From an archaeon (lineage in GTDB: Archaea > Nanobdellota > Nanobdellia > Pacearchaeales > GW2011-AR1), in assembly GCA_030638105.1 (NCBI GenBank), contig DAOWFF010000007.1, positions 1 through 7,945 on the forward strand: DNA of 7,945 nucleotides. The letters run 5' to 3'. The stretch's first letter is position 1. Each line of letters opens with the position of its first letter. Below the pieces are notes generated by a model that ran no database searches, was not told the DNA's origin, and worked only from the letters and a program-made list of their open reading frames with translations. A program made the translations under genes and the position numbers. Shown here piece by piece: positions 1-4,436 of this stretch.

Positions 1-485
1 TTAAGATATTTAATGAAAATAAATATAATAAAGTAATTGGAAGCCCTGCTTCAATAGATAATATTTTAGATTTAAAATTTTATTTTAATGGAAAATATCC
101 AGATTACCGAGATATTGTGTTTTGGAAACTTGTAAATGATTTAATTCTAAGAGAAAGTTTCAATGAAAAAGAATATCTTGAAAAACTTAAAGAATTTTTT
201 TCAAAATTTAGTGGTTCATCTCTCTTAGAAAGATATGATCCAAGAACTACTATGCGAATAGACGAGCATTTTAGTATGGAGGGTTTGTTCAAAATTTTTC
301 TTGAAGATAACCCAATCAAAAAAGAAGAAAGCCAAAAAGTAATCAAGGATCTGTTTAATTCCAAGGTATATCATCTAAAAGAATTTTTCGATTTAATAAA
401 TAAAGTAGACTTTTTAGAGGGGTTGGATTTCAGCGAGGATAAAAAACTAGAAGAGGTTGGAAATAAAGAAGACATGGAGAGATAA
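1..485 (+). CDS. 3' part of an unrecognised protein (5' end outside window)
   Basis: The reading frame is open from the left edge (first full codon at base 3) to a TAA at 483-485, giving about 160 residues of a longer protein. A GTG at 117 could be taken as a start, but the frame continues upstream without a stop and with the same style of composition, so I read the gene as truncated by the window. The visible part is charged, rich in Lys, Glu, Phe and Leu, and looks mostly helical, with no membrane segment, Cys pairs or nucleotide-binding motif. A short stretch near the middle (RYDPRTTMRIDEHFSMEG) is less helical and might be a functional loop. The C-terminus is a run of charged residues. 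I do not recognise the family. It is followed about 100 bases later by a terminator-like hairpin, so it probably ends its own transcript. Confidence 0.7.
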   Translation, partial: KIFNENKYNKVIGSPASIDNILDLKFYFNGKYPDYRDIVFWKLVNDLILRESFNEKEYLEKLKEFFSKFSGSSLLERYDPRTTMRIDEHFSMEGLFKIFLEDNPIKKEESQKVIKDLFNSKVYHLKEFFDLINKVDFLEGLDFSEDKKLEEVGNKEDMER

Positions 486-583
486 AGAATAATGTGAATA
501 AAAATACTAAATTTAGAAGAGTTTAAGGAAAGTTTAAAATGAATAATGAAAACAAATTTTCCTAAAGAGGGGAAAATCATTTA

Positions 584-612
584 AGAGAGTTTTTATTAAA
601 ATCTCTTTTTTC
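584..612 (+). terminator. Hairpin plus T-run terminator
   Basis: AGAGA (584-588) pairs with TCTCT (602-606), and TTTT (590-593) pairs with AAAA (598-601). One G is bulged and the loop is TATT. The right arm runs directly into a T-run (606-611). It lies about 100 bases after the stop of the partial gene and just before the promoter of the AbrB-like gene, so it would separate the two. Archaeal terminators mainly need the T-run; the hairpin is additional support. Confidence 0.5.
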
Positions 613-632
613 ATAAATTTTATGTCCCAACC

Positions 633-650
633 CGAAAACTTTAAAAATAT
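633..650 (+). promoter_or_regulatory. BRE/TATA promoter of the AbrB-like gene
   Basis: The sequence cgaaaactttaaaaatat combines a purine-rich BRE-like stretch with a TATA box centred near 645. The expected start of transcription, about 25 bases downstream, falls on the ATG at 670. This predicts a leaderless mRNA and argues against the in-frame ATG at 622, which lies upstream of the promoter. Confidence 0.6.
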
Positions 651-669
651 GAAAATCCTACTTTCATAC

Positions 670-876
670 ATGGAACTGACAAGAATAGGAACAAAAGGGC
701 AAATAGTAATTCCTCAAAGAATTAGAAAGGAATTAGAAATAAATGCGGGCTCTGTCCTTGCTGTAGAGACCATGAAGGATTTAGTTATAATAAAAAAAAT
801 AGATACAGATTTAATAAGACAATTCAAAGAAGGACTGGATGATTTAAAATCAGGAAGATTAAGAAGAGTTGCTTAA
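670..876 (+). CDS. SpoVT-AbrB/MazE-like DNA-binding protein (antitoxin type)
   Basis: A 68-residue protein with a swapped-hairpin AbrB domain over roughly residues 1-45. The hallmark GTKGQIVIPQRIRKEL (about residues 6-21) matches the conserved G.KGQI.IP...R..L core, followed by G..l....... and a short beta strand (DLVIIKK). The C-terminal tail (FKEGLDDLKSGRLRRVA) resembles the toxin-contacting tail of VapB/MazE-type antitoxins. Such proteins dimerise and bind DNA, usually repressing their own operon. An in-frame ATG at 622 would add 16 residues, but the TATA box lies inside that extension, so I chose 670. No PIN or MazF-type toxin gene adjoins it: a convergent tRNA lies downstream and an unrelated partial gene upstream. 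It may therefore be a solitary regulator or an orphan antitoxin. The family assignment is firm; the role is inferred. Confidence 0.88.
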   Translation: MELTRIGTKGQIVIPQRIRKELEINAGSVLAVETMKDLVIIKKIDTDLIRQFKEGLDDLKSGRLRRVA

Positions 877-906
877 TTTTTCTGCATAATTTTTATATTC
901 CTTAAA

Positions 907-1000
907 CGCGCTTGGTAGGATTTGAACCTACGACCCCTTCCTTGCTCCAACTTATTTATTTAGGAGGGAAGTGCTCTAATCCAAACTGAGCTACAAGCGC
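907..1000 (-). tRNA. tRNA-Arg(CCU) with an 18-nt intron
   Basis: Read on the minus strand, this folds as a full cloverleaf: acceptor GCGCTTG/CAAGCGC (7 bp), D stem GCTC/GAGC, anticodon stem CTTCC/GGAAG, T stem GTAGG/CCTAC with loop TTCAAAT, and discriminator G from base 907. The anticodon loop is expanded to 25 nt. Removing 18 nt (960-943) after position 37 leaves the loop CTCCTAA, anticodon CCU, so it decodes AGG as arginine. CCA is not encoded. The mature length is 76 nt. It is convergent with the AbrB-like gene and divergent from the small membrane protein gene, and has a TATA-like box at about 1023-1031, 26 bases upstream of its 5' end. Confidence 0.93.
943..960 (-). other. Intron of tRNA-Arg(CCU), canonical 37/38 site
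   Basis: The loop nucleotides CTCC (positions 32-35) pair with GGAG inside the intron, giving the 4-bp central helix of a bulge-helix-bulge substrate. The 3' bulge is CAA and the 5' bulge is TAA. Cutting after the second base of each bulge releases exactly 18 nt and joins A37 to A38. The inner helix beyond the 5' bulge is weak or absent, so this is a relaxed (bulge-helix-loop) form. It would be cut by the archaeal tRNA splicing endonuclease (EndA). Confidence 0.85.
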
Positions 1001-1016
1001 ATATTTTTAAATGGTA
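1001..1016 (+). promoter_or_regulatory. TATA box for the 90-residue membrane protein gene
   Basis: The sequence atatttttaaatggt is centred about 26 bases before the ATG at 1033, which predicts a leaderless transcript. It begins at the base next to the 5' end of the divergent tRNA-Arg gene. Confidence 0.5.
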
Positions 1017-1020
1017 ATAT

Positions 1021-1032
1021 GGTTTAAAAAAC
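1021..1032 (-). promoter_or_regulatory. TATA box for tRNA-Arg(CCU)
   Basis: On the minus strand this reads GTTTTTTAAACC, centred about 26 bases upstream of the tRNA 5' end at 1000. It interleaves with the promoter and start of the divergent plus-strand gene. Confidence 0.5.
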
Positions 1033-1305
1033 ATGTTGGTTAAAATACTCGGGGCAATTGATTTAATTGCAGGACTGATTTTAATATCTTCTACAAGCAT
1101 AAATTTCCCAAGTCAGGCATTAATGATTTTCGGACTGATTTTGTTAGCCAAGTCCTCGCTGGGATTTTTAAAGGATTTTGCGAGTTGGGTTGATTTTTTA
1201 TGCGGAACGATTTTCCTCACATCAATAATAGTTTCTGTTTCAGCAATAATTAGTTTAATTTTTGGGTTATTACTTTTACAAAAAGGGATTTTTTCTTTTC
1301 TTTGA
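1033..1305 (+). CDS. Small integral membrane protein, unknown function
   Basis: This encodes 90 residues, almost entirely hydrophobic, with about four predicted membrane segments near residues 4-22, 28-44, 52-70 and 71-89. The loops between them are very short; one charged loop (around FLKDFASW, residues 45-52) separates the halves. Charged residues are few (K4, D10, K40, K47, D48, D54, K84). There is no signal-cleavage motif and no catalytic signature. I do not recognise the family beyond 'small multi-pass membrane protein'. The ATG lies about 26 bases from a TATA box, so the start is well supported and the mRNA is probably leaderless. The gene stands alone between two tRNA genes of the opposite strand and is followed by a T-run (1371-1376) that could end its transcript. 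Confidence 0.7.
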   Translation: MLVKILGAIDLIAGLILISSTSINFPSQALMIFGLILLAKSSLGFLKDFASWVDFLCGTIFLTSIIVSVSAIISLIFGLLLLQKGIFSFL

Positions 1306-1370
1306 TTGGAGAAAAAATCTCATTCATTCAAAAAGATATTGTAAGTTATTTTAAAAGAAAGGGATTTTAG

Positions 1371-1376
1371 TTTTTT
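1371..1376 (+). terminator. T-run, possible end of membrane-protein transcript
   Basis: A run of six T follows a further T-rich stretch (1365-1368), about 65 bases after the stop codon at 1303-1305. Archaeal RNA polymerase commonly stops at such runs. There is no strong hairpin before it. Confidence 0.3.
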
Positions 1377-1379
1377 GTG

Positions 1380-1525
1380 AAATGCGGAGTAAAGGAAAGC
1401 TCCCGACCTCGCACGAAGTTGAATTTGGATTATACTTCTACCACGAAATCGCTCGTCGAACCAAATCGTAAGCACTGGAATTGTTTTTGAATTTAACCGA
1501 ATTGAATGTTCTAATCTACTTAGAA
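1380..1525 (-). pseudogene. Degenerate, interrupted copy of tRNA-Leu(CAA)
   Basis: Bases 1380-1396 repeat the 3' end of the intact tRNA-Leu exactly (17 bases, copy at 1550-1566). After an unrelated stretch of about 59 bases, tcgaacc (1456-1462) and tcgtaagcact (1466-1476) repeat the T-loop and variable-arm parts of the intact gene (1568-1574 and 1576-1586) in the same order. Beyond that a weak match to the anticodon loop (minus-strand TTCAAAA) can be traced. No 5' acceptor half is visible. This is best read as a decayed duplicate with an insertion in the T arm. The alternative is an old integration scar at the tRNA 3' end. The left boundary of the tRNA-derived part (about 1525) is approximate. 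Confidence 0.45.
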
Positions 1526-1528
1526 TAA

Positions 1529-1548
1529 ATCCTATCTTACGATAGGAT
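1529..1548 (-). terminator. 8-bp hairpin with GTAA loop after tRNA-Leu
   Basis: On the minus strand ATCCTATC pairs perfectly with GATAGGAT around a GTAA (GNRA-type) tetraloop, starting five bases after the tRNA-Leu 3' end. The following sequence is A/T-rich but has no long T-run. It may stop or stabilise the tRNA precursor, or guide 3' processing. The role is inferred; the hairpin is seen directly. Confidence 0.45.
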
Positions 1549-1552
1549 AAAA

Positions 1553-1636
1553 TGCGGAGTAAAGGATTCGAACCTTCGTAAGCACTAAGCTAACGGATTT
1601 TGAGTCCGTCCCGTTTGACCACTCCGGCAACTCCGC
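1553..1636 (-). tRNA. tRNA-Leu(CAA)
   Basis: On the minus strand: acceptor GCGGAGT/ACTCCGC, D arm beginning CCGGAGTGG, anticodon stem ACGGA/TCCGT with loop CTCAAAA (anticodon CAA, reads UUG), a long class II variable arm of 15 nt with an AGC/GCT stem, T stem GAAGG/CCTTT with loop TTCGAAT, and discriminator A. The long variable arm with anticodon CAA identifies leucine. The length is 84 nt, with no intron and no encoded CCA. A TATA-like box lies 25-28 bases upstream. A damaged copy of this gene follows it downstream. Confidence 0.95.
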
Positions 1637-1658
1637 ATAAAAGAAGAATTAAACAAGA

Positions 1659-1672
1659 AGTTATAAAGGTTT
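1659..1672 (-). promoter_or_regulatory. TATA box for tRNA-Leu(CAA)
   Basis: The minus-strand sequence AACCTTTATAACTT is centred about 28 bases upstream of the tRNA 5' end at 1636, the usual archaeal TATA position. Confidence 0.55.
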
Positions 1673-1678
1673 TTATTC

Positions 1679-1783
1679 GCGGAGTGGGAAAACTAGTTTG
1701 ACTTCTCCGACCGAGCAATGTACACGAGCATTAATCACGAAGTCTATGTTTTTCTTCGTGAGTGTGCTTGGGAGTTACTCCGC
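1679..1783 (-). ncRNA. Candidate 105-nt structured RNA with a tRNA-Leu-like closing stem
   Basis: The ends GCGGAGT (1679-1685) and ACTCCGC (1777-1783) are perfectly complementary and identical to the acceptor stem of the neighbouring tRNA-Leu. Inside there is an 8-bp hairpin, TCACGAAG (1735-1742) with CTTCGTGA (1754-1761), flanked by a 6-bp stem (1725-1730 with 1765-1770, one G-T pair) and a possible CTCC/GGAG helix (1705-1708 with 1771-1774). There is no T-loop, anticodon arm or D arm, so it is not a functional tRNA. On the minus strand a TATA-like box at 1810-1820 would start transcription near 1788, just before the element; the strand is chosen for that reason. The G-T pair fits the plus strand slightly better, so the strand is uncertain. 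It could instead be a decayed tRNA copy. Confidence 0.35.
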
Positions 1784-1809
1784 TTAATAAATAAATACGA
1801 GAAAGAACA

Positions 1810-1820
1810 ATATAAAAAAC
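1810..1820 (-). promoter_or_regulatory. TATA-like box and T-run between rpoD and the structured element
   Basis: On the minus strand this reads GTTTTTTATAT. It can be read two ways: as a TATA box placed 25-30 bases before the 105-base element, or as the T-run that ends the rpoD operon transcript about 65 bases after its stop codon. Both may be true. Confidence 0.4.
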
Positions 1821-1835
1821 TTTAGGCTCACCAGA

Positions 1836-1879
1836 GTCATCCTTTGAGGAAGGCACAGCAGTGTCATCCTTTGAGGAAG
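1836..1879. repeat. Two 17-base direct repeats, period 27
   Basis: gtcatcctttgaggaag occurs at 1836-1852 and again, identical, at 1863-1879, separated by 10 bases. Each unit can form a small CCTT/AAGG (or CCTT/AAGA) hairpin with a TGAGG loop. The pair starts three bases after the end of rpoD (minus strand), so it lies in its 3' untranslated region. No further copies are seen in the window. Confidence 0.75.
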
Positions 1880-1881
1880 AA

Positions 1882-2610
1882 TTATTTAATTTTCCCAATT
1901 TTCTTTGAAACTTCATTCAAGTCCTTTTTTAGTGCTCCAATAGAATTCTTAAAAACTTCTTCAACACTCAATTGTCCGAATGATTCCAAGCTAATCTTAA
2001 GTTCTTTTGTAGGAGAAATTTCTATTGCGTCCTTTCCCTGTTTTTTGCACGCCTCTACACAAACCTCACACATATCACATTTTAAACTATCTTCAATAAT
2101 AACTTTCCCGTCTTTTTCTTTTAAAATTTTCTGCGGACAAAAATCCACAATTTCTTTCGGGCAGTCCTTGTTTATTTTTACATCAACAATATTTCTGTAA
2201 AACATTAAACCAGGAGAAAACTTTGCGTGTTTATTTCCTGTTCCAACTTTTGCCGTCGCTAAAATTTCTAATTCTTGTCCTTTATTCAAAGAAGTTATCG
2301 GAATTTCCCCATAAACAATTTCTGCATTACCTGAAAAATCCCCAGAATAAATCATGCCTTCTTTTTTAACTTTTAATTTTAGTTTTACAACTGTTTTATC
2401 ATCCATAGATTTTTCTGTTTTTAAGGGAACCAATCCAATTCTGTGAGCAATTGTTTCGTCGTATAGTGGGGAATCATTTCTAATAATATCAACTTCATCA
2501 ACAGCAAGAATTGGAATGTGATTCAGATACCTCCTGACAGCATTCGCCAAACTCTCGCTAACTTCTGCTACAAATTTAATCTGGTTATTTTTTTTATTTA
2601 TTAATCTCAT
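1882..2610 (-). CDS. rpoD: DNA-directed RNA polymerase subunit D (Rpo3)
   Basis: A 242-residue archaeal homologue of eukaryotic Rpb3 and part of bacterial alpha; with subunit L it forms the platform on which RNA polymerase assembles. The N-terminal dimerisation part contains the signature LANAVRRYLNHIPILAVDEV (residues 21-40), followed by DETIAHRIGLVPL (51-63). The inserted domain 2 carries a ferredoxin-like module: C158 followed by Pro, then C178, C181, C184 and C188. From memory, the spacing of C158, C178, C181 and C184 fits the single [4Fe-4S] site of the Sulfolobus subunit. C150 has no partner motif, so a second cluster is unlikely. The dimerisation domain resumes at about residue 200 to the C-terminus. 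It is the last gene of the operon, 38 bases after uS11, and may have its own weak promoter in that gap. Confidence 0.96.
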   Translation of the reverse strand: MRLINKKNNQIKFVAEVSESLANAVRRYLNHIPILAVDEVDIIRNDSPLYDETIAHRIGLVPLKTEKSMDDKTVVKLKLKVKKEGMIYSGDFSGNAEIVYGEIPITSLNKGQELEILATAKVGTGNKHAKFSPGLMFYRNIVDVKINKDCPKEIVDFCPQKILKEKDGKVIIEDSLKCDMCEVCVEACKKQGKDAIEISPTKELKISLESFGQLSVEEVFKNSIGALKKDLNEVSKKIGKIK

Positions 2611-2628
2611 TTTATTTCCTAATTGTTT

Positions 2629-2645
2629 TTGTTTTTAAATTTATG
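2629..2645 (-). promoter_or_regulatory. Possible internal promoter for rpoD
   Basis: In the 38-base gap after uS11, the minus-strand stretch TAAATTTAAAAAC is centred about 27 bases before the rpoD ATG (2610). A weak AGGA Shine-Dalgarno-like sequence also lies 6 bases before the ATG, so rpoD may be translated from both the operon mRNA and a short one. Confidence 0.35.
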
Positions 2646-2648
2646 TAA

Positions 2649-3296
2649 TCAAGGTCTTCTTCCACGTCTTCCGCCTTTGATTTTTGGACCCCCTCTCGGA
2701 ATCCGCGTTGTATCAAGGATGTTCAGTATTTTAAAACCTTCTCTTGACAAACTTTTGATTATTGCATTTGAGCCAGGTCCTGGCCCGGGATTTCTGGTTT
2801 TTGTCCTGATTCTGACATACAATAACTTGACATTCATATCCTTGATATTTTCAGAAATTCTTTTTGCGATGAACATTGCAATAGTCGGATTCGCTTTTAA
2901 CCTGCCGTGTTTTGTAACCATCCCTCCTGTAACCTTTGTCAAAGTTCTCCCAGACATATCTGTAACATGCACGATGGTGTTATTAAAAGAAGTATAAATA
3001 TTTACAACCGCCTCAAAAGATTTTTTCTCCTCTTGTTTTTTAAAATTTTTATTCTCGTCAGCAACAGCCAAATTTGTTTTTTCCTCTATTTTTTTAGACG
3101 GCTCTTTTTCTTTTTCAACAAATTTTTTTAACGGCTTTTCTTTTCCAATCTTTTCAGTATTTTTTTTAGAGGATTTTTTTTCAACTGGTTTTTCATTTTC
3201 TTTAACTTCGCCAGTTTCTTTTTTCCCGTCGGTTTTTTCTTTGCCCCCTAATTCAGTGTTTTGGGGTACACCGAGAGGTGCTGTTTTACTTTTCAT
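2649..3296 (-). CDS. rps11: Small ribosomal subunit protein uS11 with long N-terminal extension
   Basis: 215 residues. The conserved uS11 core occupies about residues 96-215: the NIYTSFNNTIVHVTDMSGRT segment near 99-118, GGMVTKHGRLKANP (124-137), VRIRTKTRNPGPGPGSNAII (161-180), and the TRIPRGGPKIKGGRRGRRP tail. The core binds 16S rRNA on the platform of the small subunit. In most archaea the whole protein is about 130 residues; here about 95 residues of Lys/Glu-rich low-complexity sequence precede the core (27 Lys against 20 Asp/Glu, net positive). The start at 3296 is supported by a GAGGAAGAG Shine-Dalgarno-like stretch. There is no ATG or GTG between it and the core; one TTG (residue 76) lacks such a site. 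The start overlaps the end of the uS4 gene by 11 bases. Confidence 0.95.
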   Translation of the reverse strand: MKSKTAPLGVPQNTELGGKEKTDGKKETGEVKENEKPVEKKSSKKNTEKIGKEKPLKKFVEKEKEPSKKIEEKTNLAVADENKNFKKQEEKKSFEAVVNIYTSFNNTIVHVTDMSGRTLTKVTGGMVTKHGRLKANPTIAMFIAKRISENIKDMNVKLLYVRIRTKTRNPGPGPGSNAIIKSLSREGFKILNILDTTRIPRGGPKIKGGRRGRRP

Positions 3297-3471
3297 TTTT
3301 CTCTTCCTCTAATTTAGTTTCTTCTTCTTTTACTTCTTCAACTTTCTCTTCAACATTTTTCTTAGCATCTTCTTCTACTTTTTCAGTTTCATTTTCTTTT
3401 TTTTCTTCGGTTTTTTCGTCAACCTTTAATTCCTCTTTCTCTTCTTCTACTTTTTCTTTAACTGCTCCTTC
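3012..3471 (-). repeat. Low-complexity Lys/Glu block across the uS4-uS11 junction
   Basis: About 460 bases are purine-rich (GAA/AAA codons) on the minus strand. They encode the acidic uS4 tail (3286-3471) and, in a different frame, the basic uS11 N-terminal extension (3012-3296). Irregular EEK, VEE and EKK-type repeats are seen but no strict period. Confidence 0.7.
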
Positions 3472-3927
3472 TTTTTTTATTTTTGTCGCTTTCAAAGAAA
3501 TTTTATTTTCTAATTCAACAGGAACAATATATGACGGAGAATTAACAATGTTCCCATTCACTAAAACCTTTTTGTGTGTGATTAATTGCCTTGCTCCTTT
3601 TGGAGTCCTCGCAAGTTTTTTGTTTACAAGAATTGTCTGAAGTCGTCTTTGCAAATAGTCCTTTTTATCCAAAGACAAAATATCTGCAATTGAATTAATT
3701 TCCAATCCAATTTTTTTCAGTTTATCAAATAAGACCTGCTGTTCTTCTGGACCAGCCAAAATAAGTTTCTTCCCTTTCTCTCTTATTGATTTAATTCTTG
3801 CTTCTGCTTTCCAAATTTCTTTTTTATTTTTCAAACCAAATTCTTCTTTTATTTCTGCTTCCTCGTCAATCCGCACCTTATCAAACGGCCGTTTTGGTTT
3901 TGAATATGTTTTATGTTTTCGTTTCAT
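3286..3927 (-). CDS. rps4: Small ribosomal subunit protein uS4 with acidic C-terminal tail
   Basis: 213 residues. uS4 nucleates 30S assembly by binding the 16S five-way junction. The N-terminal domain (residues 1-90) includes KRKHKTYSKPKRPFD and a helical region. The S4 RNA-binding domain spans about residues 93-140, with LQRRLQTILVNKKLARTPKG and GARQLITHKKVLVNGNIVN matching the family core. After about residue 152 the protein ends in a roughly 60-residue tail of Glu and Lys with a few Val and Thr: 28 acidic residues against 15 Lys, net negative. Such an acidic tail is unusual for a ribosomal protein. The start overlaps the uS13 stop as ATGA, and a GGAGG Shine-Dalgarno sequence lies 7 bases upstream inside uS13. 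The gene also overlaps the uS11 start by 11 bases, so translation of the three is probably coupled. Confidence 0.96.
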   Translation of the reverse strand: MKRKHKTYSKPKRPFDKVRIDEEAEIKEEFGLKNKKEIWKAEARIKSIREKGKKLILAGPEEQQVLFDKLKKIGLEINSIADILSLDKKDYLQRRLQTILVNKKLARTPKGARQLITHKKVLVNGNIVNSPSYIVPVELENKISLKATKIKKEGAVKEKVEEEKEELKVDEKTEEKKENETEKVEEDAKKNVEEKVEEVKEEETKLEEEKNEK

Positions 3928-4436
3928 TTTCTTCCTCCATGTTCAACTGGCTTTTTTTTAATTCCTGCACCTTTTCTCCTGTTTCTTCTGAAGTTGCTCT
4001 TTGTTCTTTGTCCTCTTAACGGAAGCCCGCTCATGTGCCTGTAGCCCCTGTAACTCTTGATTTTTTTCAGTCGTTTAATATCAAATTCATTTTGAAGTTC
4101 TAAATCACTTCCAATCAAATGCTTATTTTCCCCTGTTTCAAAATCATCCCGCCTGTTTACAATCTGCTTCGGAAGTTTCGGCTTTTTCATAAACTCATTT
4201 ACCTTCGCGATTTCATCAGTTGTCAGAGAACCAATTTTTCTGTTCTTGTCAATTTTCAATAATTTACAAATAGCATTAGACAAACTCCAAGAAATGCCTT
4301 TTACTTTTGTAAGGCCTGGATAAATTTTCATACGACCTTCTATGTCTTTGAACAAAATTCTGACTATTCTGTCTTCTTGTTGTTCCTGACTTTCTTTTCC
4401 CGACGGCAATTCCTGTTTTTGTGTTTTGGTTTCCAT
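3924..4436 (-). CDS. rps13: Small ribosomal subunit protein uS13
   Basis: 170 residues. uS13 sits on the head of the small subunit, contacting the large subunit (bridge B1) and P-site tRNA. The core starts near residue 22: IVRILFKDIEGRMKI, then the helix-two-turn-helix around GLTKVKGISWSLSNAICKLL (41-60), and the signature SYRGYRHMSGLPLRGQRTKS near 128-147 followed by a basic tail. The first 21 residues are polar (Gln/Glu/Lys-rich), an extension compared with archaeal proteins of about 150 residues. The ATG abuts the stop of the DUF655 gene with no gap. I see no clear Shine-Dalgarno sequence, so translation may be coupled to the preceding gene. The end overlaps the uS4 start by four bases. 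Confidence 0.97.
   Translation of the reverse strand: METKTQKQELPSGKESQEQQEDRIVRILFKDIEGRMKIYPGLTKVKGISWSLSNAICKLLKIDKNRKIGSLTTDEIAKVNEFMKKPKLPKQIVNRRDDFETGENKHLIGSDLELQNEFDIKRLKKIKSYRGYRHMSGLPLRGQRTKSNFRRNRRKGAGIKKKPVEHGGRK

Noticed and set aside
117..485. A complete 122-residue gene starting at GTG 117.
   Set aside because: The frame is open to the left edge with similar composition and there is no promoter or Shine-Dalgarno sequence before 117, so the gene is taken as partial.
1679..1783. A third tRNA gene with an intron.
   Set aside because: Only the acceptor-like stem fits. No T loop (TTCRANN), D arm or anticodon arm can be placed on either strand.
1836..1879. A CRISPR array.
   Set aside because: There are only two 17-base units with a 10-base spacer, no cas genes and no further units.
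1731..1916. A 61-codon minus-strand frame running out of the rpoD end through the 17-base repeats, giving a repeated SSKDD peptide.
   Set aside because: It starts inside rpoD in another frame, has no promoter or Shine-Dalgarno sequence, crosses the 105-base structured element, and its 'repeat' is only the translation of the direct repeats. A frameshifted RpoD extension was considered but nothing supports it.
3278..3640. Plus-strand frames rich in Phe and Ser opposite the ribosomal genes (also at 2623-2997, 2907-3131, 1844-2200 and 5579-6226).
   Set aside because: They are antisense shadows of the Lys/Glu-rich or hydrophobic minus-strand genes, whose family motifs are clear.
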